A DNA stretch of 64,000 nt from Ilyonectria destructans (lineage: Eukaryota > Ascomycota > Sordariomycetes > Hypocreales > Nectriaceae): contig JAHEWK010000013.1 of assembly GCA_020740775.1 (NCBI GenBank), positions 1,922,001 to 1,986,000 of the forward strand, given 5' to 3'. Below are positions 11,231 to 23,039 of this stretch, in pieces (position 1 is the first letter of the stretch; the number at the start of each line of letters is the position of its first letter). Under the pieces are notes generated by a model. It was given only the letters and a program-made list of their open reading frames with translations. It did not search any database and was not told the DNA's origin. The translations under genes and the position numbers were made by a program.

Positions 11231-12797
11231 GTTGCGTCAATCGAGAGATGTGAGGGCGATCTGTAAGGAGACGCGAGGAGGGCGGTGCGGCGAGGTGAAA
11301 GGGGGTTGATGAGGTCGGCAGAAAGGTGCCGAGGACAGCTGGAGAAAAAGACCGGACGAGCTGTCAGACTCAAATGGCAAAAGGGGGAGAGCGTCGACGA
11401 AGGCGGGCAGCAGGCCGTCGTCAATGCGAATAGCAAGGCAGAAAAGCCAGGACCTGTATTGAAGTCGCAGGTTGGAGAAGAAAGAGAGGAAGAAGAAAGA
11501 CCCGAGACCGAGACCAGAGTGGTCGAGAAAGAATTGGCGGCGTGGTGGTTCCAAGAATTACGACACGACACGCATTCGACGGCATCCCCTGAAATGCCAC
11601 ATATGCTTCAGTGGGCTGTCGGAGCACTAACACTGTCTAGCAGTAAGACTCCCCCGTAGGCCCCCGTAGGCCCCCGTCTAGGTGCTGTCGCCTCAGGAAA
11701 TCCCACGCGTGGCGTCGATTCTGGGCCAGTCGAAACAATCGAAACACTCCGCCCGCCGTCAGCTCGCCTCCACTATCCTCCAGCCGCAGGGGCTCGCTGC
11801 TGCGCTGCGCTAGGGAGCTGCGTGGGCCAAGGGGGCGAGGGAGCGCTAGCTGCATCTCCACTAAACTGTCAGCCTCCTAACATTCTCCGAGCTGGAATCG
11901 ACGCGAACTAGCACGTGCTTCCTCACGTGAAGCAAGGTAAAAATAGCAACCAGCGCTGTTCCAGCAGCTCAAGCCAAGGGAGACAAGGCAAAAGACAGAC
12001 TTGAAATTGAGAAAGGAGGTGCCCCTGTCAAGTTTTGGGAAGATCTACCATTTTCAGTCGCACCTTAGATAGCTAAATAAATTAAGCTCGTCTATGTCTG
12101 TCTACACCATCACACCAGATTATTTGCCCTGCATCTCTCTGCCTCAGCACGGTTTCTACGATAGCGTTCAAGTGCAGATAGTTAACAAGAAAATCGCCCT
12201 CTGGAGTCTGCATTTCCTATCAGTCGTTATCATTCTCAATTTGAACTAGGGCATTAACTTTTCTACATTGTTCATGTGACAGAAACCATATTGGCAACGT
12301 CTCTTGAAATGGTCATCAATTACAACCATGCTCTTCGTTGAGAGTCAATCGAATTTTCGTCGGGGCCGATAAATTCGAGTAAACTGATATAACAGTGTCG
12401 TCGGTGTAACATATGATTCGTGGTCATTTGCCCGGAACTTGTGTTGCGACTTCAATGCACATGAGAACAAGGACAAATGGTTTCTACCCTCCCATGTCGC
12501 GGTGGGATTTAAGGCAAATTTCAAGAGAGAAATACGAGATGTGGCACCCAAATATTGTACCTTCTACATAGGAAAATAGACACGATAGCAATTGTTGACA
12601 AAAGTGTAAGCTAAGAGATCGTGGTAGCAATTGAAGGTTCACATGCCTCAACCGCACGAGCCACATTTGCTCACGTCCAAACACACTAGCGAGGCTGAAG
12701 ATCGCCCTCCCCGCCCCGGAAGCACCCACTGAGGCAATCCTTGTAAACCCGGCATGCTCTGATACGAACTTATTACATGTGATTTCCCCATCCAATT
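11231..12797. other. Intergenic: pmt2 promoter and 3' region of the cupin gene
   Basis: Contains a short tandem repeat (CCCCCGTAGG, about 2.7 copies, 11651-11677) and two CACGTG hexamers six bases apart (11912-11917 and 11924-11929) about 690 bp upstream of pmt2. The distal part is AT-rich. A 103-codon frame at 12484-12795 (minus) is unsupported. Confidence 0.5.
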
Positions 12798-13486
12798 TCA
12801 GCTTGTTGGGGTATATTCATCGTATGTTCCCTTTAATCCCGTAAAATACCCAATCACGGCAGTCATCTTCAACACTCCATGCGTCACCATTCGTCGAATC
12901 ATCATTTGTACCCGGCTTCCGAGAAACTTGGGCCCAGCCCAAAACAGAGGGTAATTGTCGTGCGCGTGCATCACCACAAAGAGGGAGACCAATAAGACGA
13001 TGCCGCCCCACAGCCCGTCTTCCTTGTCTTTGATGCAACTGACAACGTTGCGGAAAAAAACCGCCTTGTCGCCATCATTTGGGTCTGTCCATTCCTTTAT
13101 CCGGAGGTCGGCATTTCGGGAAGGAGAACCCTCTTCTGTCTCATCAGCTCGGCCGTATTGGTGGATCACAAATCGCGGGATCGTGACGATGCCGTCTTCG
13201 GAGCCGAATACGGCAGTCTTGTCTCCAACCGTGATGAGGGCATGGCCCTGCAGTACTTGGACGTATTCTAGTAGATGTGAGCAGAGTTGACTGTCAAAAT
13301 AACCCGGTCACAAGTCACTCCAGACTTACCAGTCTTGTCTTCATGCCAGTGAAGACCGGTTCTTGTTGTAGTGCCGACGCGAAAGACCACGGTTGAAGTT
13401 GGGTTGCTCGCCCGACAGTCGGCGAACTCGACACCGCCCTGATCGAGGAATAGTGACGACTCGTTTCGAGTAATCGATCGTGGCAT
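12798..13486 (-). CDS. Cupin-domain protein with one hydrophobic segment
   Basis: Two exons (13486-13330 and 13267-12798) give 208 residues. The intron has a perfect GTAAGT donor and lies inside cupin motif 1. After splicing the motif reads HWHEDKTEYVQVLQG, which fits HxH(x4)E(x6)G exactly. Motif 2 is PRFVIH, matching PxxxxH. Both give the usual 3-His/1-Glu metal site, so a metal-binding cupin of the small single-domain class is clear. The second half carries a hydrophobic segment (GGIVLLVSLFVVMHA) and a basic C-terminal part, which could be a membrane anchor. No signal peptide. Reaction unknown; dioxygenase, isomerase or sensor are all possible for cupins. The divergent CHY-RING gene starts 1.25 kb away. 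Confidence 0.75.
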
Positions 13487-14738
13487 GATGAAGAATCGCG
13501 ATTTTTTCGCTCATATTGAGGTTGAGCCTCGTTTTATGGCGGGTGTCAAGCTATTTGAATAGCTGTATGGCTACCTTCTGTGAGCAAGAAGTCGCCGACG
13601 TTCGTCCGACTCCGAAACCTGCTGGCTGCATGGCCATTTGGGTTGGCTTTCTATCTCACTTTGGTCCCCATGCTACGCAGAAATGCGGGACAAGCGTTTC
13701 GTTGCATGTAGGCCACGGGAACTTGAGCGCATCGGGTAAGGAACGTTTGAGAGAGCACTATTCACTGGCCGAAACCGCCATGCCGATGCCCTCGCATGGC
13801 TTCGAGAGCAACGCCACAGGGTTCTGCTGTCTCAAGGCGGAGGCAGGTCGTAACCCACTGCAAGCCCGTTTTGTAGTTGGGTCGTCTCGGCTGAGGAGTA
13901 CTTATCTTTTCGATCTAAAATATTTTTCTCGAATACCTTCTCTCAGCCGTGCGTGCTCTGTCCATAAGGCTATTTTTCCAATCACCACATTGAAAATCGA
14001 TCATGTTTGGTCAATTAGCACGTCGTCCGAGTTCGACGTGTGCACTGTCCCTGGCTTCACATCCACCTCTCACCATTGCAGTTTATTTATTTACAATAGT
14101 GTCATGGTCGAACTGAATGAATCCCTGCTCTGCCTGTGCGCACATTCCGTTCTTGCTGTCATGATTGGGAATTTTCAGAGCCGCACCTCGACAGCTCATT
14201 TATCTCCGCACCCACACTCAGGGTAGCCCTTGTATGTGGCATGTCACCGGTTCGCCAGGAATCCATAATAAACCCGCAGAAATATAGAACTACCTACAGA
14301 ACCTCAACACGCAACTACGCCCAGTAAATCCATCGAGACCTAGCCTGCGGGACGCTGAAGGTCGATTGGGTTCGGTCGCCCCACGCCACTTCCAGAAGAG
14401 GTCTCCAGCCGTGGCTGCGATCAATCACATGCTGAAAGGGGCCCGCTTAGGCTCCGCTACACGGAGGCCTGTTTGTAGTACACCAACGCCTTATGTCATC
14501 CACCGCATCTCGTGGCCACTCTCCGGGGACTCAGACCCTCCAGACATCCAGAACTCTCGTCATCCCGCCCTCATGCTCTCGTGAGGCGTCGAGTTTAGTT
14601 TGAACAATCCCCTCCTTTGCCCTCGCTCCTCTCTGTGCGTCTCTCTCGCCCTCTCTTGCTGCCTAGATCTTGGGGACTTCCGACAGCCCTGTACCTTGTC
14701 ACCTTGCACCTCTTGCCCTTGCCACCGCCAGGGCCCCG
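13487..14738. other. Divergent promoter region
   Basis: Lies between the cupin gene and the CHY-RING gene. A 236-codon open frame on the plus strand (13516-14226) opens without ATG and has no domain. The last 150 bases are pyrimidine-rich, as expected before the CHY-RING start. Confidence 0.5.
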
Positions 14739-16636
14739 ATGTCTTCCCTCGTCTCCGACTTTCTCATCAATCCCGTCTTGCGACAAGCCCGCAGATTTTC
14801 TGAAATCTCCCGCGCCACTTTCGCTGGCGATGGGGACAAACCCACCGTACACACAGACGACAACGCAGTGAGCGACTCCCGCCACATCGATAACCCCGTC
14901 CCCGATTCCACCATCCCCGTCGAATCCCCCCTCCCACGACCCCTCAGCGCCTCGACCCAGGAGACCCGAGTTAGAGTTGAAGAGCCGACACCGAGACCCG
15001 CCATGGCTGATGCACCGCCGGTCCGCGACCACATCAGCCTTGCTCTGAGTCCGCGTAGCCCGCGCAAGATCCCCGAGGACGATGGCATGAAGGAGTTGAG
15101 GACCAGGATCCATGGCATCAACGCACGTGATATTCCCTCGGAAGAGAAGGCGAAGCTGATACATGACACCCTGTTGGAGGGATACCGTGCCTCAAGGACC
15201 GACTTGCATATTGCCAAGGTCTTGGAAAGTGACGGGTCCCTAGAGTCAGCGCTTGCCCAGTCGCCCACGTCGAGCCCATTGAAATTCTGGCAGAACCAGT
15301 CGGGGGAGGCACTAGATGCTGAGAGGTTCATCCTAAGCGACGAGGACATCAAGCCCACGTACGTTCCGGTAAAGCAACCGAAGCATCACGGGAGTGAAAC
15401 ACCTGTGATGCCCTCCGAGGTGGTACCAGAAACGGATCAACCCCTCGGATGTCAACACTATGAGCGAAACATCAAACTTCAATGCTTTACCTGCAAGAAG
15501 TGGTACACATGCCGCTTCTGCCATGATGCGAATGAGGACCATAATCTTGTTCGCAGGGAAACCAGAAATATGCTTTGCATGATTTGTGCTACTCCCCAGA
15601 AAGCATCTAACGCATGCATCGGCTGTGGCGAAATTGCCGCCCACTACTACTGTAACATCTGCAAGCTCTGGGAGAACCGTCAAAGCAAATCTATCTATCA
15701 TTGCAACGATTGTGGTATTTGTCGACGAGGCATGGGTCTCGGCAAAGATTTCTTCCACTGCAAGGTGAGACAAGTGTGTCAAATTAGATTCATCGATCCA
15801 GATGGCTAACTGTAACGCAGACCTGTCGTGCATGTATTTCAACATCGATTGAGACCTCTCACAAGTGCATCGAGCGATCCACTGATTGCGACTGTCCCAT
15901 TTGTGGAGAGTACATGTTCACGTCACCACGACCTGTCGTGTTCATGCCTTGCGGTCACAGTATCCACAGAAGATGTTACGAACAGCACATGAAGGTGTCA
16001 TACAAGTGCCCAATATGCAACAAAAGCCTTACGAACATGGAAAGTCAGTTCCGGAACCTAGATGTGGCTATCCAGAGTCAGCCAATGCCCCCAGAGTTTC
16101 GCAACACCACAGCAGTCATTCTGTGCAATGACTGCTCAGGGAAAAGTACAGTTCGCTATCACTGGCTGGGCCTGAAATGCTCTATATGTCGGTCGTATAA
16201 TACCGTGGAAATGAACATCCATGGGAGGGACTCTGGACAGGCACAGCCGTCCTTGACTGAGGAGGGAGAGCTACCAGTTGATGCTGAGGCAAGCCGCCAA
16301 GCTCCAGCATCTGCATCAGGGAATAGGGTCGCCGCGGTAGCAGTGAACAGGCGCAGGCATTCTTCTCACGGCGTCGAGGCTCAGTATCGCGCACCTGATA
16401 GGGTAGCACGATCGGTCTCCCCTATCTTAGGTCTAGAATCCATCGCCGCCCATCTGCCTCAAGATGATGAGTCGGACAATGATATCCTAAGGCTTTGGAG
16501 GGGTCGCGAGCAGAATGATGAGACATCAACCAGCGACGAGGAGACTGAATCAGATGACACTGAGGATCCCTCTGATGCTGAAGATGACGAAGAAGACGAC
16601 GATGACAACGAGATTATGCTTATTGGGCATCGATGA
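14739..16636 (+). CDS. CHY/CTCHY/RING zinc-finger E3 ubiquitin ligase (RCHY1/Pirh2-like)
   Basis: Two exons (14739-15764, 15821-16636) encode 613 residues. The intron has a GTGAGA donor and a CTAAC branch. Order of domains: disordered N-terminal third; CHY zinc finger starting at GCQHYERNIKLQC; CTCHY finger (YCNICKLWEN through HCNDCGICRRG); a RING-H2 finger (CPICGEYMF ... PCGHSIHRRCY ... CPIC); then a C-terminal zinc-ribbon (CNDCSGKS ... KCSICRSYNT). The tail ends in a strongly acidic run (about 590-605). This order is that of RCHY1-type E3 ligases, which pass ubiquitin from E2 to substrates. Substrates in fungi are unknown. The downstream ATG (MSSLVSDFLIN) is chosen as start because it follows the pyrimidine tract and begins the conserved-looking segment; an in-frame ATG 23 codons earlier exists. 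Confidence 0.9.
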
Positions 16637-16999
16637 GCAAATACAAGCTCACAGGCTCCAATCATGACCAACGGAAGCATGGAGGCCTATTTGGTACTTT
16701 ATTTTGGGACGGACTCATTATGCAAGGAGTTTGAAGGATCTGCAATTTGACGGCGATATCAGTTTCGGGTTACTTAATTTTGTGTACCGGTATAGTTTCC
16801 TTGGGTTATTCTTGGACGGAGTTTTTGGAACGTTTGGGACCTTTACTGTTGGATCTACGGGCGCGGCAAAAAGTGATATGCTCCCTATCTAGCATGGACA
16901 TGATATATTAATGCAATACTCCTGTAAACTCCAGATTGCCGTGGCTTGGTTCATTTAAGGGATTGCATAATTGTAAGTTTTCCTCCAGCATCCGCAACA
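16637..16999. other. Convergent 3' intergenic region
   Basis: Between the CHY-RING stop and the mzt1 stop. Nothing else recognised. Confidence 0.5.
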
Positions 17000-17360
17000 T
17001 CACCGTCGTCTCGCGGCGGCGGCGGCATTGTGCTCCACCTCTTGAGCCTCGCCTCTCAGTTCCTTGATGACTTGCTAAAAAGCAGCGAAAATGAGCCACT
17101 TAATTCAGATCTCCTCGGGTTTAAAAAAGGCAAAAAAGGGCCAACCGCGGGTAAACTCACCGCCAGGGCTTCAGGATTAACGCCACGCTCAATCATAGAG
17201 ATGCAGATAGACAAAGTGCGACGGTCAAGTTCGCAGTTCTAGATAGTGTTAGGTCAGCGCAGGGACAGCGCGTGAGGGAGTAACGAACGAGGATAGTAGA
17301 GATCTCATGGAGGATGTCCACGGCTTGTTGCGCCGCGGCGTGTTTGTCGGCCTCGGGCAT
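17000..17360 (-). CDS. mzt1: Mitotic-spindle organizing protein 1 (MOZART1)
   Basis: A very small three-exon gene: 17360-17289, 17238-17161, 17074-17000, giving 74 residues. It begins [20 protein letters not shown], continues with [20 protein letters not shown] and [17 protein letters not shown], and ends in poly-Ala then three Arg. This matches MZT1 over its whole length (three short helices, LSIC and INPEAL-VIKELR blocks). MZT1 binds the N-terminus of gamma-tubulin complex proteins and is needed to recruit gamma-tubulin to spindle pole bodies. Donors are GTTCGT and GTGAGT; intron 1 has a CTAAC branch. Codon 1 and both joins keep frame. Exons are too short for simple open-frame searches, so the gene is easily missed. 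spc25 follows 617 bp upstream on the same strand. Confidence 0.92.
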
Positions 17361-17977
17361 GATGGCGTGCGGTGTGTTGGAGTGGGTTGTAAGAGGGAGG
17401 TCAAGGTGATGCTCGGTTGGTTAGGGAAGTGGAGGTGGGGTTGGAGGAGAGTGGTGGGGGAGACGCGGTTGGTGGACGCGTTGATTAAAGGAGCCACCAC
17501 CCGTAGTGCATGATCCTGACATTCACACTGAACACTCACCAGGTTAACGAGTGTAGTATTTTATATTAAAAGTTCGCGGGAGAGAACTATGAACTACGTA
17601 TCAATACTCAACGACAGGCAAAAACGACCAGAGCTGTGTTGTGCTAGGTTTCGATCAACCATTGATACATGCCTTCTTGTCCGAGATGCATGCACCCGAT
17701 CATCAGGCTGTGATTAGGCACTCCAGGGATTGATCAGAGCCCTACTAACCTGCCCCAAAAGTCTGGAACGCAAGGCGTACGGCATATTGTTGACCGATCG
17801 GAGATTATACGACAGCCAGGTAGACACAAGACTATTACCGTGAGGCGTCAGTTAGAGCAACATGTGTAAATTTGTCATCTGGGGTTGACAAATCGCTAAC
17901 TGGCTTCAGGATATATGAAGCTGTTGATTGTATCGCGGTATTAAAAGAAGATTATTAAAAGGTAGAAACTCTTGCAA
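17361..17977. other. Intergenic: mzt1 promoter and spc25 3' region
   Basis: No gene recognised. The 96-codon frame that crosses the mzt1 start in another phase is a shadow. Confidence 0.5.
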
Positions 17978-18810
17978 TCAAGACTTCATTGCCTCCACAA
18001 ACAACTCCCTCATTCCCTTGAGGAGCACCACCAGCTCTCTCGATTCGTTCACCCGATCCAGAACCCGCTCAACCTTTTCTCTCTCCAGCTTCGGTCGACA
18101 GTGCTTAACGTCGTAGTCGCGAGAGCTAGTGACAAGTTCGAACCACGCCTCCCTCTCCCAATTCTTCTCGTCGATGTGTGTATAAACAAACTTGAGCCGG
18201 TCGTCGTGGCCCGCGCCCTCAATCTTCAGGCAGAGGTTGGTGATCCAGAAGTCTAGCTCCGGTACGTTAAATCGTGACTGAGCCTCCTGTTGCTGTGCAT
18301 GCGAGCGCTGCGCTGCAAGTCGCGCGTCGATCTCGGCCTGGGTCTGTGCGATCTGCGCCTTGAGGCTGTCGCGCGTGGCAAGGTGGTTGTCGCGCTGTGA
18401 AGCGAAGGAGTTGATAGCAGCCTCCATCTCCCGGGTCTCGGCCTCTTCCTTCTCAACAGTCTGTTGGTGTGACGATGTCTTGACTTGGATGATCTCGATA
18501 TCTCTCTTCTTCATTCGTTGATCCTCTGGCAAATAATAGTCAGCATGCTGTCGCATCATCATCAACCCAGATGTCGCATACCTTGAAGTTCTGCGACATT
18601 CATGCGGAATTGGTTGCGCTCCTCCAAAACGCGCTTGCGACCCTGCTCGATGAATGCATCGAACTTGGCGGTAAACTTGGTCATGCGGTCGCGCAGGTCG
18701 TCGAAGCCGAAGTTGATGTTGGGCAGGGTGTCCGCGACAGAGGGGCCAACAGGCACCATGGTCTGGCGGCTGAGGCTTGCGGAAAGCGAGGGCTCGAAAG
18801 CGGTAGCCAT
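17978..18810 (-). CDS. spc25: Kinetochore protein Spc25
   Basis: Two exons (18810-18582, 18525-17978) give 258 residues. The intron has a GTATGC donor and CCAG acceptor. The middle is a long coiled coil (about residues 50-165, rich in E/K/Q/R), and the C-terminus is a globular domain starting near RFNVPELDFWITNLCLKIEG. This is the Spc25 layout: a coiled coil that pairs with Spc24, and an RWD-type head that binds the centromere-side receptors (Mis12 complex, CENP-T). It is a subunit of the Ndc80 complex at the outer kinetochore. The N-terminus (MATAFEPSLSASLSRQTMVP) is typical of the filamentous-fungal proteins. The RRN6-like gene starts divergently 467 bp away, so the two may share a promoter. 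Confidence 0.9.
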
Positions 18811-19277
18811 TTTTTCTCGACGGCTGGATTGCGGTGTGATGCTGGTGGTGCGATGGGTCACGGTGCGAGTGCGCTTCCAGATGTTTTGCGCAGCCTTGGT
18901 GGGATGTGTTTCCTTGTATTTACACATAAAAGTCGCGTTGCTCGGCCGACCCGCAACTGTGGCGCACGCTTGCTGCACCGCCACGTGTGGGCGTCGCGGT
19001 GCTTCTCGTTGCGCAAAGCCAAAATGCTTCACTCTCCGAGCAAGGCCAATGCGGCGCTACTACGCTCCACCAACTCTTACCGACTCAAATATGCTGGTGT
19101 CTTGACCTTTAGACTCACGCCATACCATTCATTCGGTTCAACTAGGATGCCATCATAAATCTTCCCTGCTATCCTCTCCGCTTTGAGATCCCTTTGCGCT
19201 CTTCCCGGGCCGCCTCGCCATGAAGAAAGGAATCTCGATCAACCTTTTGTCGCATTGGAAATCATTGCTCGGCCCAA
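18811..19277. promoter_or_regulatory. Divergent promoter of spc25 and the RRN6-like gene
   Basis: Only 467 bp separate the two start codons. A CACGTG lies at 18982-18987. No other motif is claimed. Confidence 0.45.
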
Positions 19278-22200
19278 ATGGCTGAGCCACGGCGACTTAC
19301 GGACCTAATCCACGGTCACGTAGGAAGCTTAACCTATCTTCCTTCGAGGGATGCACGATCGCAACCAGGAGTTCTTCACACCAGGCGCATCACATCGAAC
19401 GGTGAGTTTCCTTCCTTCACACAGCGCAAAGCAATCACTGAAATCTGTTCTCAGCACCACATTTCAACGTGATAGGCTCTTCAGCTGAGCTGTATCCTCC
19501 ATCAAGAAAACCAGTCCCTGAGGCATCTTCAAGTTTGTGGCAGGAACGCCGGACGCAAAAGCGATGGCTTCTTCAGGCTCACCCCGAAGCCTTCATGGGC
19601 AACTCTGCACTCCAGGGCCTCTTAGAAGAAAACATGAATCGCTTTCAGAAATTCGAAGGCGACGCAAACGACAAGCCATTGCTTGCTATTGGTCAAATGA
19701 CCAACGTTCGAGATCCTTCCCGAGTCTCAGGCGCGCGGATGCTGGCAGCGGCGACAGGGGAGTCCGGCGAACTTCTACGACTAGCTCGAATCGACGAGTC
19801 GAAATGGCAATGGGGACAGCACAATGACGTGGCCTTGAATCTATCGGTCATTGATCCGGACGATCCTGAAGAGGAGGCGTTCTGGATCAGTGATGGCCTG
19901 ACCATCTCACAGATCAAGTTTGCGACGAGTCTCACCAGATATGACGCTGTACGTTGGCTTTTAGTACAGAAGCAAACATCGACTACGATCCTTCAGCCGG
20001 AGTATCACAAAGTTCCGGTGATTCAGAAGGAGCCGATTGAGCTGAGTGATCAGCAACGGCCATCCCGAATTGACCCGAACCCTGCAGTGACACTGTCCCA
20101 CAAACAAACAGGTGGCAATGCACATATGGACGTCGCTTTCAACCCAGGTGTCAAGGGACAGGCACCACAATTGGCCATCATGGATGAGTGCGGATACTGG
20201 AGTGTCTGGGATATCTTGGGAACCAGCACCTTTGGGAAGAACACGATGCGTCTCTCGATCAATAAATGCGGACACATATTAGAAGGTTTCTTGAATGAGA
20301 TACCCACCACTCCAGCATTCCCAGCCGAAAAGCATGGTCTTCTCTTTGTGGGAACTGCTGAGGTTGACAACTTTTGGAACGACGTGCCCCAGGACTCCGA
20401 GGAGGTTGGCGGTTTCGCAGCTCGTTCGCAGCACATTCTACTTTGGAGTCGCGAGAAGTTTGAAGTTGTGGACCTTGTATCGAAAATGGCCCTTCCCAAG
20501 CTGCCGAACTTCAAGACAGCCAAAGCAACGCCGGATTGGATACTTGATATTCAGGTCAGCCCAGTCAACCAAAACCACGTCTTTGTCCTGTCGATGCGAT
20601 GCCTCTACTGGATTGATTTGTTCTCATCCAAAATAGAGAAGGAAGCATCTCCGCGACCATCAATCCTGATTGCTTGTCCCCATTTAATAGATGGGGAGGG
20701 GTTGAGAATGACTACCTGCCGAGCTTCCGAGAAGAGAGACCAGGGCGCCGCTATGGTGTTTACTTATTCTCCGAAGCTTAGACAGACGCATGCTTATTGG
20801 TTTGGGCATGCTACAGAGCAAGGTCTTCCACAATGGCATCGCCAGATACTTACCCTGCCCCATGATAACGACCCTACACACTTTAGCCCCGAGATACAGT
20901 CTCTCGAAATCCATCCTGCTACCTTGACTCCATTGGGGAGCCGGGCCAGTGGTCCAGGGTCCAACTACCATCGTAACGGGGCTCATTTCTACCAGGGGAG
21001 TATCCTTGGAAAGGATCTAAGTGTGCGGTACTGCATCTTCGCTTCCGTCTTGGACCAGAGTATCGACGTAACCCTTCCTACAACCCGAATTGGACGGACA
21101 AAATCCGATGAAGCACAGCGTTGGAAGAGAAAACGAAAGAACTTTCTTCGTCATATGGGAAGTACGTTTGTGCTCCCAGACGGCATCACTGAGGCTGATC
21201 TGGACTCACTTGTGCGACCGAATCCCCGCTCAAGTGTGCCTTTGGGCCTCGGCGACTCGACAATTGCGCCGGGCGAACGTCCCATTCAGTTGAAGTTTGA
21301 TACTCTCTGCCAAGCACTCCAGGGAGCTATTGTGAGCACTGCAGACAATCCCCAACGTGACATCTCATCGGCGTTGCTCTCTGCCGTTTATGAAGCAATC
21401 GAAAATGGGCTGGCGATTGGGAAACTTTCACTTACCACATGGTATGTTAATTCCAGGTTCAAAATAGTTCCCCTTTGCTAAATTTCTACAGGAAAGAAAT
21501 CGAGGAAGATCTAGGGTCACTAGATCAAGGTGCAGGAGACGATGCTGCACAGAATGATATGCTTGATCTGTTCCTCAAAGACGACGGAGAGACTGTTGTC
21601 ACGCAACTTGGAAGACGCTCTCGAAATGAACCCCTGGGATCGTTTGTCAGCTTGTCACAGCTCACCCAGTCCTTCTCGGGTCTCTGGCTGGAACCTCTTG
21701 AGGGGAGGTTGTCAGAGAAAAGCGAGGAAGCAAGACGAGGCTGGGTGGCAGACCTCGCCAGGGAGTGCTTTTTGGCTACTTCTGGAGTCATGGTTCAAGA
21801 CACCACGCTCTTGGGAGCCGGCCATGACAATGCTGTGAATAGTCAGCAGAATCGGTTCGACTCAGTCCCCATCAAGTCCTCTCAGTCAATCCCTTCTAGC
21901 ATCCCATCATCACCTGTTAGCACCACCTCAGTCAGCACTAATGATGCCGCGATTCGGCGGCTACAGCTGCTGTCACCGTCAATCATATCCGACAAAATGG
22001 CATCCGCACATGCATCCAGTGTTCTCTCATACTGGCCGAAAGAACGCGGTATTGGTACGGACGACTACGTATCCAGTGTTGCGGTGGCGAGTGACAAAAA
22101 GTTTGATGTGGCACGGCAGCGGCTACATAAAATCGAGACGAGGCGCAAGGCCCATGCGGAGAAGTACAAGCCCCGGGCCTTCAGGAGACAGGGCGCATCG

Positions 22201-22422
22201 CAGCTTGGACGCCGAAAGGATGACGGCCTTGAGCTGCCACAACAACGCGTGGCGGTGCAGGCGCCGGCGATGCAGGCCATGTCGAGTCAACAGCGAGTTC
22301 CAGAATCATCACAAAGCATGGGCTTGCCTGGCCCATCGGTAACAATGAGCCAGCCGGTCTCGGGCCTGTTTGGAGATCGCAAGAAGGTCAAGAAAGCAAA
22401 GAAGAGGAGTGGATTCAGGTGA
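19278..22422 (+). CDS. RRN6: RRN6-like RNA polymerase I core-factor subunit
   Basis: Three exons (19278-19401, 19476-21441, 21492-22422) give 1006 residues. The first exon is short and starts MAEPRRLTDLIHGHVGSLTY. The protein fits the RRN6-like family: an N-terminal beta-propeller-like half with repeated Trp/Asp motifs (e.g. DECGYWSVWDI, ILLWSREKFEVVD), a helical middle, and a low-complexity Ser/Gln-rich C-terminus that ends in a basic tail KKVKKAKKRSGF suitable for nucleolar targeting. In yeast Rrn6 with Rrn7 and Rrn11 forms the core factor that binds the rDNA promoter and recruits Pol I. All joins keep frame and donors are GTGAGT and GTATGT. Sequence conservation in this family is low, so the assignment is by overall character and length. 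Confidence 0.82.
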
Positions 22423-23039
22423 AGAAGTTCACATAATAGGAGACAGGTTTGGATTCAAGCAAAGAGAGTCTCTAGGGGTTCCCCAAGAGCCTGAAGGCGA
22501 TATTCCTAGTTGGACAATGGCGACTTCACGCGCTCAGTTCCTACATAGAGTGTTGGTTAAATCAACCTAATATTAATACACCAGGCATTCAAGTCACTTA
22601 TAATGCTCCATAAAGCCAGACCCAACATTATTCTGTCTTCACGCAGTTTCTGGTGGTTCTGTGATGGTACCCAGTTAGCTTTGTAGACGTTGAACGCTGC
22701 CGAGTAACGCACGTAGTCTATCAAACCAAGGCATAAATGGAACACGTTCACTAAGGGCATGTACCACGTCGAATTCGGGGGCTACAGAGTCGATAAATTT
22801 GTGGTGCAGGTTGGGTCTCTTTGTGGTGAGTTCTGCCGTGTGTCGGAGCTGATCCGGCCCGCTACCCGCAAACGTCATTGCTCACAGGCAGCGTCTCCCT
22901 TGCACCACTTACAAAGCAGCCAAGTACAATCCAACTACTCTCGCATCGCGGTCGACTTTCCCGTCTCATCAAATTTCCGGGAGTCCTTTTCAAAAGCATC
23001 GCTCATACAGACACGCTTCTTCAGCACCGGCCAGAAGAA
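22423..23039. other. Intergenic: 3' region of RRN6-like gene and promoter of PITH gene
   Basis: No gene recognised; short minus-strand frames only. Confidence 0.5.

Noticed and set aside
13516..14226. 236-codon open frame on the plus strand between the cupin and CHY-RING genes
   Set aside because: Opens at TTG rather than ATG, biased composition without domains, sits in a divergent promoter.
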